Counted from the stretch's first letter, positions 1 through 13,735 are shown. The stretch: DNA of 64,000 bases from Halomonas aestuarii (GCF_001886615.1 NZ_CP018139.1:3038001-3102000), one strand, 5' to 3'. The notes: a model not told the origin generated them from the sequence alone. Made by a program: numbers and translations.

Positions 1-26
1 GCCGGGGCGTGCGACCTAAGGGCAGG

Positions 27-55
27 TGGTCATCCCCTACGCTTGTCTTTATAAT
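27..55 (+). promoter_or_regulatory. Probable sigma-70 promoter of the nqr operon
   Basis: A perfect -10 hexamer TATAAT lies at 50-55. Seventeen bases upstream is TGGTCA at 27-32, which matches four of six bases of TTGACA. Transcription would start near 62 and give a leader of about 120 bases before nqrA. In that leader TTCGAA occurs twice (125-130 and 135-140), which could be a regulator site. The promoter call is from sequence only. Confidence 0.6.
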
Positions 56-181
56 ACGATGGATTTTTCGGGGTGGTTCGAGCGTGCCTCGGGCCCGACT
101 GGTAACGTACTGAAAACAGAAGAATTCGAATCCATTCGAACCCCTTTCTTCATCTATCCGATCCATCAACTGGGCGAGACT

Positions 182-1531
182 ATGATCGAAGTCAAGAAAG
201 GCCTGGATCTCCCCATCGCGGGGACACCGGCGGAGCGTATCGAGGATGCGCGGCCGGTGCGCCATGTGGCCGTCCTGGGCACCGACTACGTCGGCATGAA
301 GCCGACCATGGAGGTACGTGAGGGGGACAGGGTCAAGCTGGGCCAGCTGCTCTTCACCGACAAGAAGATCGACGGTGTGCGCTTCACCGCGCCGGCCGCC
401 GGCGAAATCCTGGCCATCAACCGCGGCGAGAAGCGCAAGCTGCTGTCGGTGGTGATCAAGGTCGACGAGACCGAGGAGGCGGTCGAGTTCACCGCCCACG
501 GTCGCGACAAGCTGGAGGGGATCGAGCGCCAGGCCGTGGTCGATCAGCTGGTCGAGTCGGGTCTGTGGACGGCACTGCGCACCCGTCCCTTCTCTCGCAC
601 GCCGGCCATCGACGGCACGCCGACCGACATCTTCGTCACCGCCATCGATACCCATCCGCTGGCCGCCGACCCGGCGCTCATCATCAATGAGCAGCCCGAG
701 GCCTTCGAGGATGGCCTGAAGGTGCTGGCGCGCCTGACCGAGGGCAATGTCTATCTCTGCACCGCCCCGGAGGCCCGCATCCCGGGCGCCGACGTCAAGG
801 GCGTCCAGCAGGAGACCTTTGCCGGTCCGCACCCCGCCGGCCTCGTGGGGACCCACATCCACTACCTCTCGCCCGTGGCCCTGCACAAGCGTGTCTGGCA
901 CATCGGCTACCAGGACGTGATCGCCTTCGGCAAGCTGTTCGCCGAGGGCAAGCTGGATGTCAACCGTGTGATCGCCGTGGGTGGCCCGCGCGCCGAGAAT
1001 CCGCGCCTGCTGCGCACCCGCCTCGGGGCCAGCACCGAGGAGCTGCTCGCCGGTGAAGTCATCGAGCCCGATGACACCCGGGTGATCTCCGGTTCGGTGT
1101 TCTCCGGCTTCGCCGCCGAGGGGAGCCTCTGTTACCTGGGCCGTTTCCACAACCAGATCAGCCTCCTCGAGGAAGGCAACAAGCGGATCTTCATGGGCTG
1201 GATGTCACCCGGCGCCAACCGGCACTCGGTGCTGGGCATCTATCTCTCGAAGATCAAGGGCCTGAGCAACTATGCGCCGACCACCTCGACCAACGGCTCC
1301 GAGCGCGCCATGGTGCCGGTGGGGGCCTACGAGAAAGTGATGCCGCTGGACATCCTGCCCACCCAGCTGCTGCGCACGCTGATCGTCGGCGACATCGAGA
1401 CGGGAATGTCACTGGGTTGCCTGGAGCTGGACGAAGAGGACCTGGCGCTGTGCACCTACGTGTGCCCCGGCAAGTACGAGTACGGTCCCATCCTGCGTGA
1501 CAACCTCACCATGATCGAGAAAGAGGTGTGA
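182..1531 (+). CDS. nqrA: Na+-translocating NADH:quinone oxidoreductase subunit A
   Basis: NqrA is the cytoplasmic subunit of the six-protein Nqr complex, which oxidises NADH, reduces ubiquinone and pumps Na+ outward. The 449-residue product begins [14 protein letters not shown], the family's conserved opening, so I chose the ATG at 182 over an in-frame upstream extension to 26. The length fits the usual 445-450. Its stop TGA shares one base with the ATG of nqrB, so the two are translationally coupled. It is the first gene of nqrABCDEF. Confidence 0.96.
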   Translation: MIEVKKGLDLPIAGTPAERIEDARPVRHVAVLGTDYVGMKPTMEVREGDRVKLGQLLFTDKKIDGVRFTAPAAGEILAINRGEKRKLLSVVIKVDETEEAVEFTAHGRDKLEGIERQAVVDQLVESGLWTALRTRPFSRTPAIDGTPTDIFVTAIDTHPLAADPALIINEQPEAFEDGLKVLARLTEGNVYLCTAPEARIPGADVKGVQQETFAGPHPAGLVGTHIHYLSPVALHKRVWHIGYQDVIAFGKLFAEGKLDVNRVIAVGGPRAENPRLLRTRLGASTEELLAGEVIEPDDTRVISGSVFSGFAAEGSLCYLGRFHNQISLLEEGNKRIFMGWMSPGANRHSVLGIYLSKIKGLSNYAPTTSTNGSERAMVPVGAYEKVMPLDILPTQLLRTLIVGDIETGMSLGCLELDEEDLALCTYVCPGKYEYGPILRDNLTMIEKEV

Positions 1532-2757
1532 TGATGGCTATCCGACAGACGCTCGACAATCTCGAGCCACACTTCCACAAGGGTGGCAAGTACGAGAAGT
1601 TCTATCCCCTCTATGAGGCGGTGGATACCATCTTCTACACGCCGCCCAGCGTGGCCAAGACCACGGCGCACGTGCGCGACGGGATCGACCTCAAGCGCAT
1701 CATGATCACCGTCTGGCTGTGCACCTTCCCGGCGATGTTCTTCGGCATGTGGAACGCCGGCTGGCAGGCCAACCTGGCCATCGCCGACGGCTTCGGCGCC
1801 CCGACGGGCCTGCGCGAGGCCATCGTCACGACCCTGACCACCGGCCATGATCCGGGCAGCTTCTGGGCCAACCTGGTGCTCGGCGCGACCTACTTCCTGC
1901 CCATCTACCTGGTCACCTTCGTGGTGGGCGGCTTCTGGGAGGTGCTGTTCGCCATCAAGCGTGGCCACGAGGTCAACGAGGGCTTCTTCGTCACCTCCGT
2001 GCTCTTCGCCCTGATCCTTCCGGCGACCATCCCGCTGTGGCAGGTGGCGCTCGGCATCACCTTCGGCGTGGTGATCGGCAAGGAGATCTTCGGCGGTACC
2101 GGCAAGAACTTCCTCAACCCGGCGCTGACCGGCCGTGCCTTCCTCTACTTCGCCTACCCGGCCCAGATCTCCGGTGATTCGGTATGGGTCGCGGCCGATG
2201 GCTACACCGGGGCGACGGCCCTCTCCGTCGCCTTCCAGGACGGCATGACGGCGCTCTCAGACACCTTCAGCTGGTGGGACGCCTTCCTCGGCTTCATCCC
2301 CGGCTCGGTGGGTGAGGTCTCGACCCTGGCCATCTTCATCGGCGCCGCGGTGCTGCTGTGGACCCGGATCGCCTCCTGGCGCATCATGCTCGGCGTGTTC
2401 CTGGGCATGGTGGTCACCAGCACCCTGTTCAACCTGATCGGCTCCGACACCAACGCGATGTTCGCCATGCCCTGGTACTGGCACCTGGTGGTGGGCGGTT
2501 TCGCCTTCGGCATGGTCTTCATGGCCACCGACCCGGTCTCCGCCTCCATGACCAACCAGGGTCGCCTGATCTTCGGCGCCCTCATCGGTGTCATGACCGT
2601 GCTGATCCGTGTCGTGAATCCGGCGTTCCCCGAGGGCATCATGCTGGCGATCCTGTTCGCCAACCTGTTCGCCCCGCTGATCGATCACTTCTTTGTACAG
2701 GCCAACATCAAGCGCCGCCTGCAGCGCACCGGTGTGCCGGCCGAGGAGACTGCCTGA
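1531..2757 (+). CDS. nqrB: Nqr complex subunit B, covalent-FMN membrane protein
   Basis: This 408-residue polytopic membrane subunit carries a covalently bound FMN and riboflavin and is a core part of the Na+ channel. The FMN attachment motif reads D-G-Y-T-G-A-T with the acceptor threonine at residue 229. The family consensus is SGAT, so serine is replaced by threonine two residues before GA. The ATG at 1531 overlaps the nqrA stop; an ATG at 1534 is an equivalent choice. Its TGA overlaps the start of nqrC. FMN attachment needs an ApbE flavin transferase, which is not encoded in this window. Confidence 0.96.
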   Translation: MMAIRQTLDNLEPHFHKGGKYEKFYPLYEAVDTIFYTPPSVAKTTAHVRDGIDLKRIMITVWLCTFPAMFFGMWNAGWQANLAIADGFGAPTGLREAIVTTLTTGHDPGSFWANLVLGATYFLPIYLVTFVVGGFWEVLFAIKRGHEVNEGFFVTSVLFALILPATIPLWQVALGITFGVVIGKEIFGGTGKNFLNPALTGRAFLYFAYPAQISGDSVWVAADGYTGATALSVAFQDGMTALSDTFSWWDAFLGFIPGSVGEVSTLAIFIGAAVLLWTRIASWRIMLGVFLGMVVTSTLFNLIGSDTNAMFAMPWYWHLVVGGFAFGMVFMATDPVSASMTNQGRLIFGALIGVMTVLIRVVNPAFPEGIMLAILFANLFAPLIDHFFVQANIKRRLQRTGVPAEETA

Positions 2758-3575
2758 TGGCACAGAGCAACAACTCCACCAAGAAGATCCTGACGGTGGC
2801 GTTCGCACTATGTATCGTGTGTTCGATCATCGTCTCGACCGCCGCCGTGGCCCTGCGTGCAAAGCAGCAGTTCAACCAGGAGCTCGACCGCAAGACCAAC
2901 ATCCTCAATGTGGCTCAGCTCTACGAGCCCGGCATGGACGTGAACGAGACCTTCGGGTCCGCGATCACGCCTCGCGTGGTGGACCTGCGCACGGGCGAGT
3001 ATACCGACGAGTTCGACCCCTCCACCTATGACGGCTTCCAGGCGCGTCGTGATCCGGCGTCGTCACGTACCCTCTCCGGCGAGAAGGACATTGCCGGCCT
3101 TACGCGGCAGGAGAACTACAGCACCGTCTACCTGGTGGGCGATCCTGACGATCCTGAGCAGATCATCCTGCCGATTCGCGGCCAGGGCCTCTGGGGACTG
3201 ATGCGCGGCTTCCTCTCCGTGGAAGGCAACGGCAACACCATTGTCGGTATCACCTACTACGAGCACAGCGAGACCCCCGGACTGGGTGCCGAGGTCAATA
3301 ACCCGCGCTGGCAGGCACAGTGGGAAGGCAAGGAGATCTTCGACAAGAAGGGCGAGATCACTCCCGCTATCAGCCTGGTCAAGGGCGGCGCCAGCGGCGA
3401 GAACGAGGTGGATGCCCTCTCCGGTGCCACCCTGACCAGCAAGGGCGTGACCAACATGCTGCAGTTCTGGCTGAGCCCGGAAGGCTTCGGTGACTACCTG
3501 GCCCGGTTCCGTGCCGGGGTCGACCAGGACGAGGTCCAGAGCGCCGACGTCGAACTTGAAAGTCAAGGAGCCTGA
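2757..3575 (+). CDS. nqrC: Nqr complex subunit C, covalent-FMN protein
   Basis: NqrC is a periplasmic flavoprotein held by one N-terminal membrane helix (about residues 11-32). The 272-residue product has the classic FMN attachment motif D-A-L-S-G-A-T with the acceptor threonine at residue 225, the same number as in Vibrio cholerae NqrC. The start ATG at 2757 overlaps the nqrB stop in an ATGA, so an upstream in-frame extension to 2358 is not real. FMN is expected to be loaded by ApbE. Confidence 0.96.
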   Translation: MAQSNNSTKKILTVAFALCIVCSIIVSTAAVALRAKQQFNQELDRKTNILNVAQLYEPGMDVNETFGSAITPRVVDLRTGEYTDEFDPSTYDGFQARRDPASSRTLSGEKDIAGLTRQENYSTVYLVGDPDDPEQIILPIRGQGLWGLMRGFLSVEGNGNTIVGITYYEHSETPGLGAEVNNPRWQAQWEGKEIFDKKGEITPAISLVKGGASGENEVDALSGATLTSKGVTNMLQFWLSPEGFGDYLARFRAGVDQDEVQSADVELESQGA

Positions 3576-3577
3576 TC

Positions 3578-4246
3578 ATGTCTGCTGGCAATGCAAAAAG
3601 CGTCCTTACGACGCCGATATTCAAGAACAACCCCATCGCCCTGCAGATCCTGGGGATCTGTTCGGCGCTGGCGGTGACCACCAGCATGAGCGTCTCGCTG
3701 GTCATGACGATGGCGGTGATCTTCGTGACGGCCTTCTCGAACCTGTTCGTGTCGCTGATCCGTCACCATATCCCGTCCGCCATCCGCATCATCGTCCAGA
3801 TGACCATCATCGCCTCGCTGGTCATCGTGGTGGATCAGATCCTGAAGGCCTACGCCTACGAGATGTCCAAGCAGCTCTCGGTCTTTGTGGGGCTGATCAT
3901 CACCAACTGCATCGTGATGGGGCGTGCCGAAGGCTTCGCCATGACCAATACCCCGGGAATGTCCTTCCTGGATGGCATCGGCAATGGCCTGGGCTACGGC
4001 TTCATCCTCATGACCGTTGGCTTCTTCCGTGAGTTGCTCGGTGCCGGCAGCGTGTTCGGCGTCACCGTGCTGCAGCCGGTGCAGGATGGCGGCTGGTACG
4101 TGCCGAACGGCCTGCTGCTGCTGCCGCCCTCGGCGTTCTTCATCATCGGCCTGATCATCTGGGTGCTGCGTTCCGTCAACCCGGAGCAGGTCGAGGAGAA
4201 CGAATTCAAGATGAAGGCCAACACCCAGCCGAAGGAGGCCGTGTAA
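3578..4246 (+). CDS. nqrD: Nqr complex subunit D
   Basis: NqrD is a six-helix integral membrane subunit that pairs with NqrE and shares an intramembrane iron centre with it. The 222-residue protein has the two expected cysteines, at residue 28 (GICSAL) and residue 111 (TNCIVM). A strong ribosome site AAGGAG lies at 3565-3570, and the gene starts two bases after the nqrC stop. The C-terminal tail is hydrophilic. Length and context match the family. Confidence 0.96.
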   Translation: MSAGNAKSVLTTPIFKNNPIALQILGICSALAVTTSMSVSLVMTMAVIFVTAFSNLFVSLIRHHIPSAIRIIVQMTIIASLVIVVDQILKAYAYEMSKQLSVFVGLIITNCIVMGRAEGFAMTNTPGMSFLDGIGNGLGYGFILMTVGFFRELLGAGSVFGVTVLQPVQDGGWYVPNGLLLLPPSAFFIIGLIIWVLRSVNPEQVEENEFKMKANTQPKEAV

Positions 4247-4247
4247 C

Positions 4248-4865
<618 letters not shown>

Positions 4866-4881
4866 GACGGCTCGTGTTCTT

Positions 4882-4903
4882 CCGGCGGCGTTCGCGCCGC
4901 CGG
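4882..4903 (+). promoter_or_regulatory. UUCG hairpin between nqrE and nqrF
   Basis: Nine perfect base pairs (CCGGCGGCG with CGCCGCCGG) close a TTCG tetraloop. There is no run of T after it, so it is not a normal terminator. It sits in the only real gap inside the nqrA-F cluster. It may stabilise or process the mRNA or partly attenuate read-through into nqrF. Confidence 0.5.
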
Positions 4904-4935
4904 TGACCAGGCAACGCAAGCAATAGGAAACCGAC

Positions 4936-6168
4936 ATGGTTGATACAACAGTCATCTTGCTCGGTGTGGTCATGTTCACCGTGATCATCATCGGTCTCAC
5001 GGCGGTGATCCTGGCCGCCCGTAGCAAGCTTGTCAGTACCGGGGATGTGACCATCGAGGTCAACGGTGACCCCGAGCACACCCTTACCACCCAGGCCGGG
5101 GGCAAGCTGCTCAATACTCTGGCGGCCAACGGCATCTTCCTCTCCTCCGCCTGCGGCGGCGGCGGCTCCTGCGCCCAGTGCAAGTGCCGGGTCGAGGAGG
5201 GCGGTGGCTCGATCCTTCCCACCGAGGAGTCCCACTTCACCCTGGGCGAGAGGAAGGAGGGCTGGCGTCTCTCCTGCCAGGTGCCCGTGAAGCAGGACAT
5301 GAGGATCGAGGTCCCGGAGGAGGTCTTCGGCGTCAAGCAGTGGGAATGCGAGGTCATCGAGAACCCCAACGTCGCCACCTTCATCAAGGAGCTCAACCTC
5401 AAGCTGCCCGAGGGCGAGGAAGTGGGCTTCCGCGCCGGCGGCTATGTGCAGCTGGTGGCGCCGCCCTATGACATCAAGTTCTCCGACTTCGACATCGAGG
5501 AGGAGTACCGGGGCGACTGGGAGAAGTTCGGCCTGTTCGACATCTCCCACAAGAACGACGAGGAGATCATCCGGGCCTACTCCATGGCGAACTACCCGGA
5601 AGAGAAAGGCATCCTCAAGTTCAACATCCGGATCGCCACCCCGCCGCCCAATTCCAGCCACCCGCCGGGCCTGATGTCCACCTACGTCTTCGCGCTGAAG
5701 CCGGGTGACAAGGTCACCGTGATGGGGCCGTTCGGCGAGTTCTTCGCCAAGGACACCGATGCCGAGATGGTCTTCGTCGGCGGCGGTGCGGGCATGGCGC
5801 CGATGCGCAGCCACATCTTCGACCAGCTCAAGCGTCTCAAGTCCGACCGCAAGATCAGCTTCTGGTACGGCGCTCGCTCCTGGCGCGAGACCTTCTACAA
5901 CGAGGAGTATGACCAGCTGGCCGAGGAGTTCCCGAACTTCGAGTGGCACCTGGCGCTCTCCGACCCGCAGCCGGAGGACAACTGGGAAGGGCCGACCGGC
6001 TTCATCCACAACGTCCTCTACGAGAACTACCTCAAGGACCACCCGGCCCCCGAGGACTGCGAGTACTACATGTGCGGGCCGCCCATGATGAACGCCTCCG
6101 TGATCAAGCTGCTCATCGATCTGGGCGTCGAGCCCGAGAACATCCTGCTGGATGATTTCGGCGGCTGA
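4936..6168 (+). CDS. nqrF: Nqr complex subunit F, NADH dehydrogenase
   Basis: NqrF is the entry point of the complex: it takes a hydride from NADH on FAD and passes electrons to a [2Fe-2S] cluster. The 410-residue protein has an N-terminal membrane helix (about 5-27). A plant-type ferredoxin domain follows, with cluster cysteines at 73, 79, 82 and 114. Then come the FAD motif RAYS at 213-216 and the nucleotide-binding loop [10 protein letters not shown] at 281-290. It ends LLDDFGG, as is usual. The start ATG follows AATAGGAAACC. Confidence 0.97.
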   Translation: MVDTTVILLGVVMFTVIIIGLTAVILAARSKLVSTGDVTIEVNGDPEHTLTTQAGGKLLNTLAANGIFLSSACGGGGSCAQCKCRVEEGGGSILPTEESHFTLGERKEGWRLSCQVPVKQDMRIEVPEEVFGVKQWECEVIENPNVATFIKELNLKLPEGEEVGFRAGGYVQLVAPPYDIKFSDFDIEEEYRGDWEKFGLFDISHKNDEEIIRAYSMANYPEEKGILKFNIRIATPPPNSSHPPGLMSTYVFALKPGDKVTVMGPFGEFFAKDTDAEMVFVGGGAGMAPMRSHIFDQLKRLKSDRKISFWYGARSWRETFYNEEYDQLAEEFPNFEWHLALSDPQPEDNWEGPTGFIHNVLYENYLKDHPAPEDCEYYMCGPPMMNASVIKLLIDLGVEPENILLDDFGG

Positions 6169-6192
6169 TCGCGTTCTCTAGATGGCACCTCC

Positions 6193-6218
6193 GGGCCGGC
6201 CGACAGGCCGGCCCCTTT
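6193..6218 (+). terminator. GC-rich hairpin after nqrF
   Basis: A nine-base-pair stem (GGGCCGGCC with GGCCGGCCC) closes a GACA loop and is followed by CTTTGCTT. The T tract is weak. It may end or attenuate transcription before nqrM, so nqrM could be partly uncoupled from nqrA-F. Confidence 0.45.
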
Positions 6219-6362
6219 GCTTCGACCGCTGCTGCCCGACATGACGATCGATACGCGGTCGTCATCTCAGGCACCAGAAGTCCGACGTCATGGATCTTGA
6301 GCGAGATCACGCTGTCACAGGTGGCAGGATCCGAGTACCTTTCCGTCTCAAGGAGCTACGCA

Positions 6363-6617
6363 ATGACCCTTTACCTGGTGGTATTTGCCTTCATGCTGCT
6401 GATCATGGCCGCAATGGCCATTGGCGTGATCATGGGTCGCAAGCCCATCGCCGGCAGCTGCGGTGGCCTCAACCAGCTCGGCCTCAAGGAGGGGTGCGAG
6501 GTCTGCGGCGGCAAGGACGAGGTCTGCGAGGAGGAGAATCGCAAGCGGGGCAGTGCCCGTCGCCGCAGCGACGAGAGCCGCGGCGCCGACCTGGGGTATG
6601 ACGCGACCCGCCGCTGA
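6363..6617 (+). CDS. nqrM: Nqr maturation protein NqrM
   Basis: NqrM is a small membrane protein needed for assembly of the Nqr complex, probably for delivering iron to the NqrD/NqrE site. The 84-residue product has one N-terminal membrane helix (about 2-24) followed by four cysteines at 33, 45, 48 and 55 in the order C-x11-C-x2-C-x6-C, the family signature. I chose the ATG at 6363 because AAGGAG lies at 6350-6355, seven bases upstream; a longer in-frame start at 6297 has no ribosome site. In Vibrio-type operons apbE separates nqrF from nqrM; here it does not. Confidence 0.9.
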   Translation: MTLYLVVFAFMLLIMAAMAIGVIMGRKPIAGSCGGLNQLGLKEGCEVCGGKDEVCEEENRKRGSARRRSDESRGADLGYDATRR

Positions 6618-6645
6618 TCGGCCAGACAGGCCAGCCTCACGCGAC

Positions 6646-6680
6646 AAGGATCGAGGGCGACGAGCTCTCGATCCTTTTTT
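6646..6680 (+). terminator. Rho-independent terminator of the nqr operon
   Basis: A perfect ten-base-pair stem (AAGGATCGAG with CTCGATCCTT) closes an 11-base loop and runs straight into TTTTTT at 6675-6680. This is the clearest intrinsic terminator in the window. It also separates nqr from the DUF488 gene that converges from the other side. Confidence 0.88.
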
Positions 6681-6733
6681 CGTCTGGCGCTAGAGACGTG
6701 GCGGATCGCCCGGGAGGGCAGGAACAGGATGCC

Positions 6734-7186
6734 CTAGGCCTCGGGCGGGGACGTGTCCTTGAACTGTGCTGCATAGCAGGGCGGAGAGGCTGGTTCACGA
6801 TCCGCCGCGTTTTCCTCAGATAACGCTTGAAGGATGGCGTCGCGCAGTAACGGCAGGTGAGAGCCCTCCAGATCCCGCGCCGCAGAGAGCAGCGTCAACC
6901 GCCCCTGCCGGGCATGGCGCATGAGGGGAAGCAGGCTCTCCGGTGCATCCCGCAGCTCTCCCCGGTAGCGTGCGGCGAAGACGTCCGCGCTGATCTCCGC
7001 CTGGTGATACTGCCGGCGCAGGGCCGGCGAGGGGGAGGCGTCCCGATACCACTCGGTCAGGGCCAGGCTCTCGCGGCGCTTGCCGCGTGGCCAGAGGCGA
7101 TCGACCAGCACCCGGGCGCCATCCTCGGTGTCGACCGGCTGGTAGATCCGCTTGAGCACGATGTCATTGCCCATGTCACAGCTCAT
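6734..7186 (-). CDS. DUF488 family protein
   Basis: The 150-residue product is recognisable as a DUF488 (YeaO-like) protein from its opening IVLKRIYQPVD followed by RVLVDRLWPRG and the later LSAARD. The biochemical role of the family is unknown to me. I chose the start at 7186 because GGGAG lies seven bases before it; a methionine four codons later is possible. It starts two bases after the stop of the peptidase gene upstream, so the two are probably one transcript. Confidence 0.75.
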   Translation of the reverse strand: MSCDMGNDIVLKRIYQPVDTEDGARVLVDRLWPRGKRRESLALTEWYRDASPSPALRRQYHQAEISADVFAARYRGELRDAPESLLPLMRHARQGRLTLLSAARDLEGSHLPLLRDAILQALSEENAADREPASPPCYAAQFKDTSPPEA

Positions 7187-7188
7187 CG

Positions 7189-8166
7189 TCAGGCTCCCGT
7201 CGCCAGGTCATCGAGGGCCTGCCGGGCCCGCTCCTGCCAGGGACCGGGCAGGGCGGCGGCCCGCTCGAAGGCCTCGCGGGCCGCCTCGGCGTCCTCCCTG
7301 TCGCGAAGCAGCAACCCGAGGTTGAACCAGGCGGCGGCGAGGTCCGGGCCCTGCGTCACGGCGTCCTGGAAGGCGACCAAGGCCCCTTGGCGGTCGCCGG
7401 TCGCATGGCGCGCGTTGCCCAGGGCGAAGTGGCCCATGGCATGGTCCGGGTGCCGCGCCACCAGTGCCTCCCAAGCGGGCAGGGCGGCCTCTGCGCCCTG
7501 CACTCGCTCGAACTCGGCAATGGCATCGAGGTCGCGCCCGGCGCTTCCGCCGGCGGGCAGCTCGCCGGGCGGCAGTGCCACGAAGGCCCAGCGGTCGCTG
7601 CGGGCCCAGGTGGCATCGAAGCGCATGAAGGACTCGATGCGAGCCGGCTCCATGCCGCTATGCACGATCATCTCCTTCGCCTCGAGATCGAAGCCGATCG
7701 CCACGGCGTAATGCCAGACCGGCCAGGCCGGCAGCGAGAGGTTCTGCATCACCACCACCGGATGGTCGGCGTCGATCTCGGTGAGCAGGGCATCGAGCGA
7801 GCCCTCGATCCTGAAGGGGATGCGGCCATGGCGGCGCACCGTGGCCAGCATCTCGGGCTGTACGCTGCCCTCGCGGCCGGGAATGAAGACCTGGGGGATC
7901 AGGGTGTCGACGCTGACCGGCACGCCGGTAGCTTCGAGCACCATTGCCAGCGAGGCGGGGCCGCACTGGTAGTCTCGCTGGCCATGGAAGGGGATGTCCT
8001 CGAGCAGTACCCGGCTCGGCAATGCGCTGCGGGTCGTCTCGGCCAGCCGGGGAGTGGAGGCGCAGCCGGCCATCACCAGCATCAGCAGCACCAACGCGAG
8101 AACGCCCGCAAGGCGGGCGTTCAGGGGGGTAGCGTTCGCGTGATGCCCTTTACGGCATTCAGTCAT
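7189..8166 (-). CDS. C39-type cysteine peptidase lipoprotein with TPR repeats (PA2778-like)
   Basis: The N-terminus has a signal peptide ending in the lipobox VMAGC, with lipidated cysteine 35. A papain-like C39 domain follows: the QCGPASLAMVL motif places the nucleophile at Cys68, and the histidine of VWHYAVA is His152. The last hundred residues form about three TPR helices. This matches the uncharacterised PA2778 family of Pseudomonas. The small gene just upstream resembles its usual neighbour PA2779. The protein is probably periplasmic and membrane anchored. The substrate is unknown. C39 domains elsewhere cleave double-glycine leaders, but nothing here shows that. Confidence 0.8.
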   Translation of the reverse strand: MTECRKGHHANATPLNARLAGVLALVLLMLVMAGCASTPRLAETTRSALPSRVLLEDIPFHGQRDYQCGPASLAMVLEATGVPVSVDTLIPQVFIPGREGSVQPEMLATVRRHGRIPFRIEGSLDALLTEIDADHPVVVMQNLSLPAWPVWHYAVAIGFDLEAKEMIVHSGMEPARIESFMRFDATWARSDRWAFVALPPGELPAGGSAGRDLDAIAEFERVQGAEAALPAWEALVARHPDHAMGHFALGNARHATGDRQGALVAFQDAVTQGPDLAAAWFNLGLLLRDREDAEAAREAFERAAALPGPWQERARQALDDLATGA

Positions 8167-8178
8167 GCCACGCTCCCA

Positions 8179-8577
8179 TCAGCGGGTGAACGGGAAGACG
8201 TTGGTCAGGCCGAGGATATCGGTGACCAGCAGGATCACGAAGACGGCGAACAGGGCGCCGACCACGCTGGCACCGGCGGGGAGCTGTTCGAGCTGGTCGG
8301 CCATCTGGGCGGCTTCCGCATCGGACAGGGCGGCCACGCGGGCTTCCACCTCGGCGGGATCGACCCCCTGGGCCACGAGCTGCTCCTGGATATCGTCGCG
8401 GGCGAGGATCGCCTGGATCTTCTCGCGATCCCCCTGGGCGCGCTCGGCGTTCAGCATGTCCTGGGTGGTGATCAGGTCGCTGCCCGGGCTCACCGGGGCG
8501 GCGGCGACCGGCAGGCTGCCCAGCACCAGGGCAACGATCAGCAGCGGGCTGAGGTAACGGCAGATCTTCTTCATCAT
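8179..8577 (-). CDS. Small membrane protein, PA2779-like
   Basis: The 132-residue protein has an N-terminal signal-like helix (MMKKICRYLSPLLIVAL), an acidic middle region and one hydrophobic C-terminal helix (VVGALFAVFVILLVTDILGL). I chose the ATG at 8577, behind AAGGA, over an in-frame extension to 8697 that lacks a ribosome site. In Pseudomonas the PA2779 family sits beside the PA2778-type peptidase, as here, which suggests that this is a substrate or partner of that peptidase. No catalytic motif is visible. Confidence 0.7.
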   Translation of the reverse strand: MMKKICRYLSPLLIVALVLGSLPVAAAPVSPGSDLITTQDMLNAERAQGDREKIQAILARDDIQEQLVAQGVDPAEVEARVAALSDAEAAQMADQLEQLPAGASVVGALFAVFVILLVTDILGLTNVFPFTR

Positions 8578-8726
8578 CTCGGTGTTCCTTCTTCTTGGGT
8601 TTGGCTTCCGGCTCCAGGCTCCGTCAGCACTGCGTCCATGCAGCCCGGCAGAGTGCGATGCACGCCCAGTATAGGACGGAATACCGATGAATTTCATGCC
8701 CCTGGCCCGTTTATCCGCGACGCACG

Positions 8727-9785
8727 TCAGGCCGTCCGGTAGGAGGAGGGCAACTCGGCGAGCAGGCCGCGCCCTCCCGCCAGCGTCAGCGCCAGGTCAT
8801 GGAGGCCATCCCATAGCGGCACGCTGCTGCCGCCCTTGATGGCCAGGTCCAGGCGCTGGGCGAAGAGCAGCAGCTTGTGCAGCCGCTTCAGCGGCAGTCT
8901 TGCGATGGCCTGCTGATAGGCGGGGCGCCGCTTCTCGAAGATCGGTGGCTTCTGGGCCTTGCAGGCATGCTCCAGGCTCTGGCCCTGGTCCAGGTGCTGG
9001 TGGAGGGAGAGCAGGAGGCGCAGCTCCCGGGCCAGGGCCCAGAGCACGATGGGCGCCTCGACCCCCTCGCCGCGAAGGCCGGCCATGATGCGAGTGACGC
9101 GGGCGCGCTCACCCTTGAGGCAGGCGTCCATCAGCGTGAAGACGTCGTAGCGCGCGCTGTCCTCCACGCCGCCGGCGACCTCCCGGGGACCGACCCTGGC
9201 GCCGGCGGGGAGCAGCAGGGCGAGCTTCTGAAGCTCCTGGTCGGCGGCCAGCAGGTTGCCCTCGGTGCGCTCACCGAGCAGGCGGGCTGCATCGAGGTCC
9301 AGCGAGAGGCCGTGGCGGCCGGCCCGGTCGCGCAGCCAGTACCCCAGGCGCGAGGCATCCACCGGCCAGACCGGAACGAAGAGCCCGACCTTGTCCAGCG
9401 CCTTGAACCAGGCGCTCTTCTGCTCCCGGTAGTCGAGCTTGCCGGCGGAGAGCAGCAGGATGTCGTCGCCGTTCTGCAGGGTCTCGGCATACTCTCGCAG
9501 CGCCTTTCCCCCTTCCTGGCCGGGCTTGCTGTTGCCGAGACGCACCTCGATGAGCCGGCGCGTGGCGAACAGGGAAAGACTGGCCGCCGCCTCGGTCAGG
9601 CGTCCCCAGGCGAAGTTGGCCTCGACGTGCAGGACCTCGCGCTCCTCGATGCCCCCCTGGCGGGCCGCCCGGCGGACGGCGTCGCAGGCCTCCATGTGCT
9701 GTAGCGGCTCCTCGCCGGCGACGATGACCACAGGCGGGAGCTTCCGGGCCAGCGTATCCTCGAGCTTGGTGGCGAATATCTTCAC
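8727..9785 (-). CDS. holA: DNA polymerase III subunit delta
   Basis: HolA is the delta subunit of the clamp loader, the wrench that opens the beta clamp. The 352-residue product matches the family in length and starts MKIFATKLEDTLARKLPPVVIVAGEEPL; the acidic-hydrophobic GEEPL region is typical of the N-terminal AAA-like domain. The segment from about residue 215 on (YDVFTLMDACLKGE) is the helical collar domain. It lies downstream of leuS and lptE, the standard leuS-lptE-holA order of gammaproteobacteria. Confidence 0.92.
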   Translation of the reverse strand: MKIFATKLEDTLARKLPPVVIVAGEEPLQHMEACDAVRRAARQGGIEEREVLHVEANFAWGRLTEAAASLSLFATRRLIEVRLGNSKPGQEGGKALREYAETLQNGDDILLLSAGKLDYREQKSAWFKALDKVGLFVPVWPVDASRLGYWLRDRAGRHGLSLDLDAARLLGERTEGNLLAADQELQKLALLLPAGARVGPREVAGGVEDSARYDVFTLMDACLKGERARVTRIMAGLRGEGVEAPIVLWALARELRLLLSLHQHLDQGQSLEHACKAQKPPIFEKRRPAYQQAIARLPLKRLHKLLLFAQRLDLAIKGGSSVPLWDGLHDLALTLAGGRGLLAELPSSYRTA

Positions 9786-9809
9786 GACAGTACCTTCACG
9801 AAAGCCCCT

Positions 9810-10301
9810 TCACGACGGTTCCAGCGCCTGCAGGCGGTCCAGCAGCTGGCGGGCAGCCTCATCCCGCAGCCGTTCGCGAGCGGCCTCGAGAAGGTCGTCC
9901 TGGGCCAGCAGCTCATCGTCATTGACCGTCAGGCGTTCACTGACCTCCAGTCGCTGCTGGTCGAGGAGGTAGGCCCCGTCGGCGCGACGCTGCACGGAGA
10001 AGGGCACCTCCAGGCTCAGCTCCAGCTCGCGGGGCCCGCTGTCGAGCCCCCCCACGCGCCGCTCCCGGAAATTCTCGCCCCCCAGGTTGAGCACCCCGGC
10101 CGCCCCCTCCTGTACCCGGGTGCCACCCCCCTCGAGTCGCCGGGTGACCAGGCGAGCCAGCTCGGTATCCGGCCCCTCAAGGGTCAGGGCATCGATGGCC
10201 AACAACGGCTGGTCGTAGCCTCGCAGGCGAAAGCCACAGCCGGCCAGCGCCAGGGAGGCGCCGGCGGCGAGGCCGATTCGCAGAAGGTGTCGGCGCTGCA
10301 T
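9810..10301 (-). CDS. lptE: LPS-assembly lipoprotein LptE
   Basis: LptE is an outer-membrane lipoprotein that plugs the LptD barrel and helps insert lipopolysaccharide into the outer leaflet. The 163-residue product has a signal peptide ending LALAGC, with lipid Cys22, followed at once by GFRLRGYDQP, the conserved start of mature LptE. It lies between leuS and holA on the same strand, 24 bases upstream of holA. Length and context agree with the family. Confidence 0.92.
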   Translation of the reverse strand: MQRRHLLRIGLAAGASLALAGCGFRLRGYDQPLLAIDALTLEGPDTELARLVTRRLEGGGTRVQEGAAGVLNLGGENFRERRVGGLDSGPRELELSLEVPFSVQRRADGAYLLDQQRLEVSERLTVNDDELLAQDDLLEAARERLRDEAARQLLDRLQALEPS

Positions 10302-10341
10302 GGGTCAGTCTCCCGTCTGGCGCGATGAAGGGGCGCGGCGG

Positions 10342-13725
<3,384 letters not shown>

Positions 13726-13735
13726 TCCCGCCGGT

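Noticed and set aside
122..150. TTCGAATCC, resembling a tRNA T-loop
   Set aside because: No acceptor or anticodon stem can be folded around it; it lies in the nqr leader.
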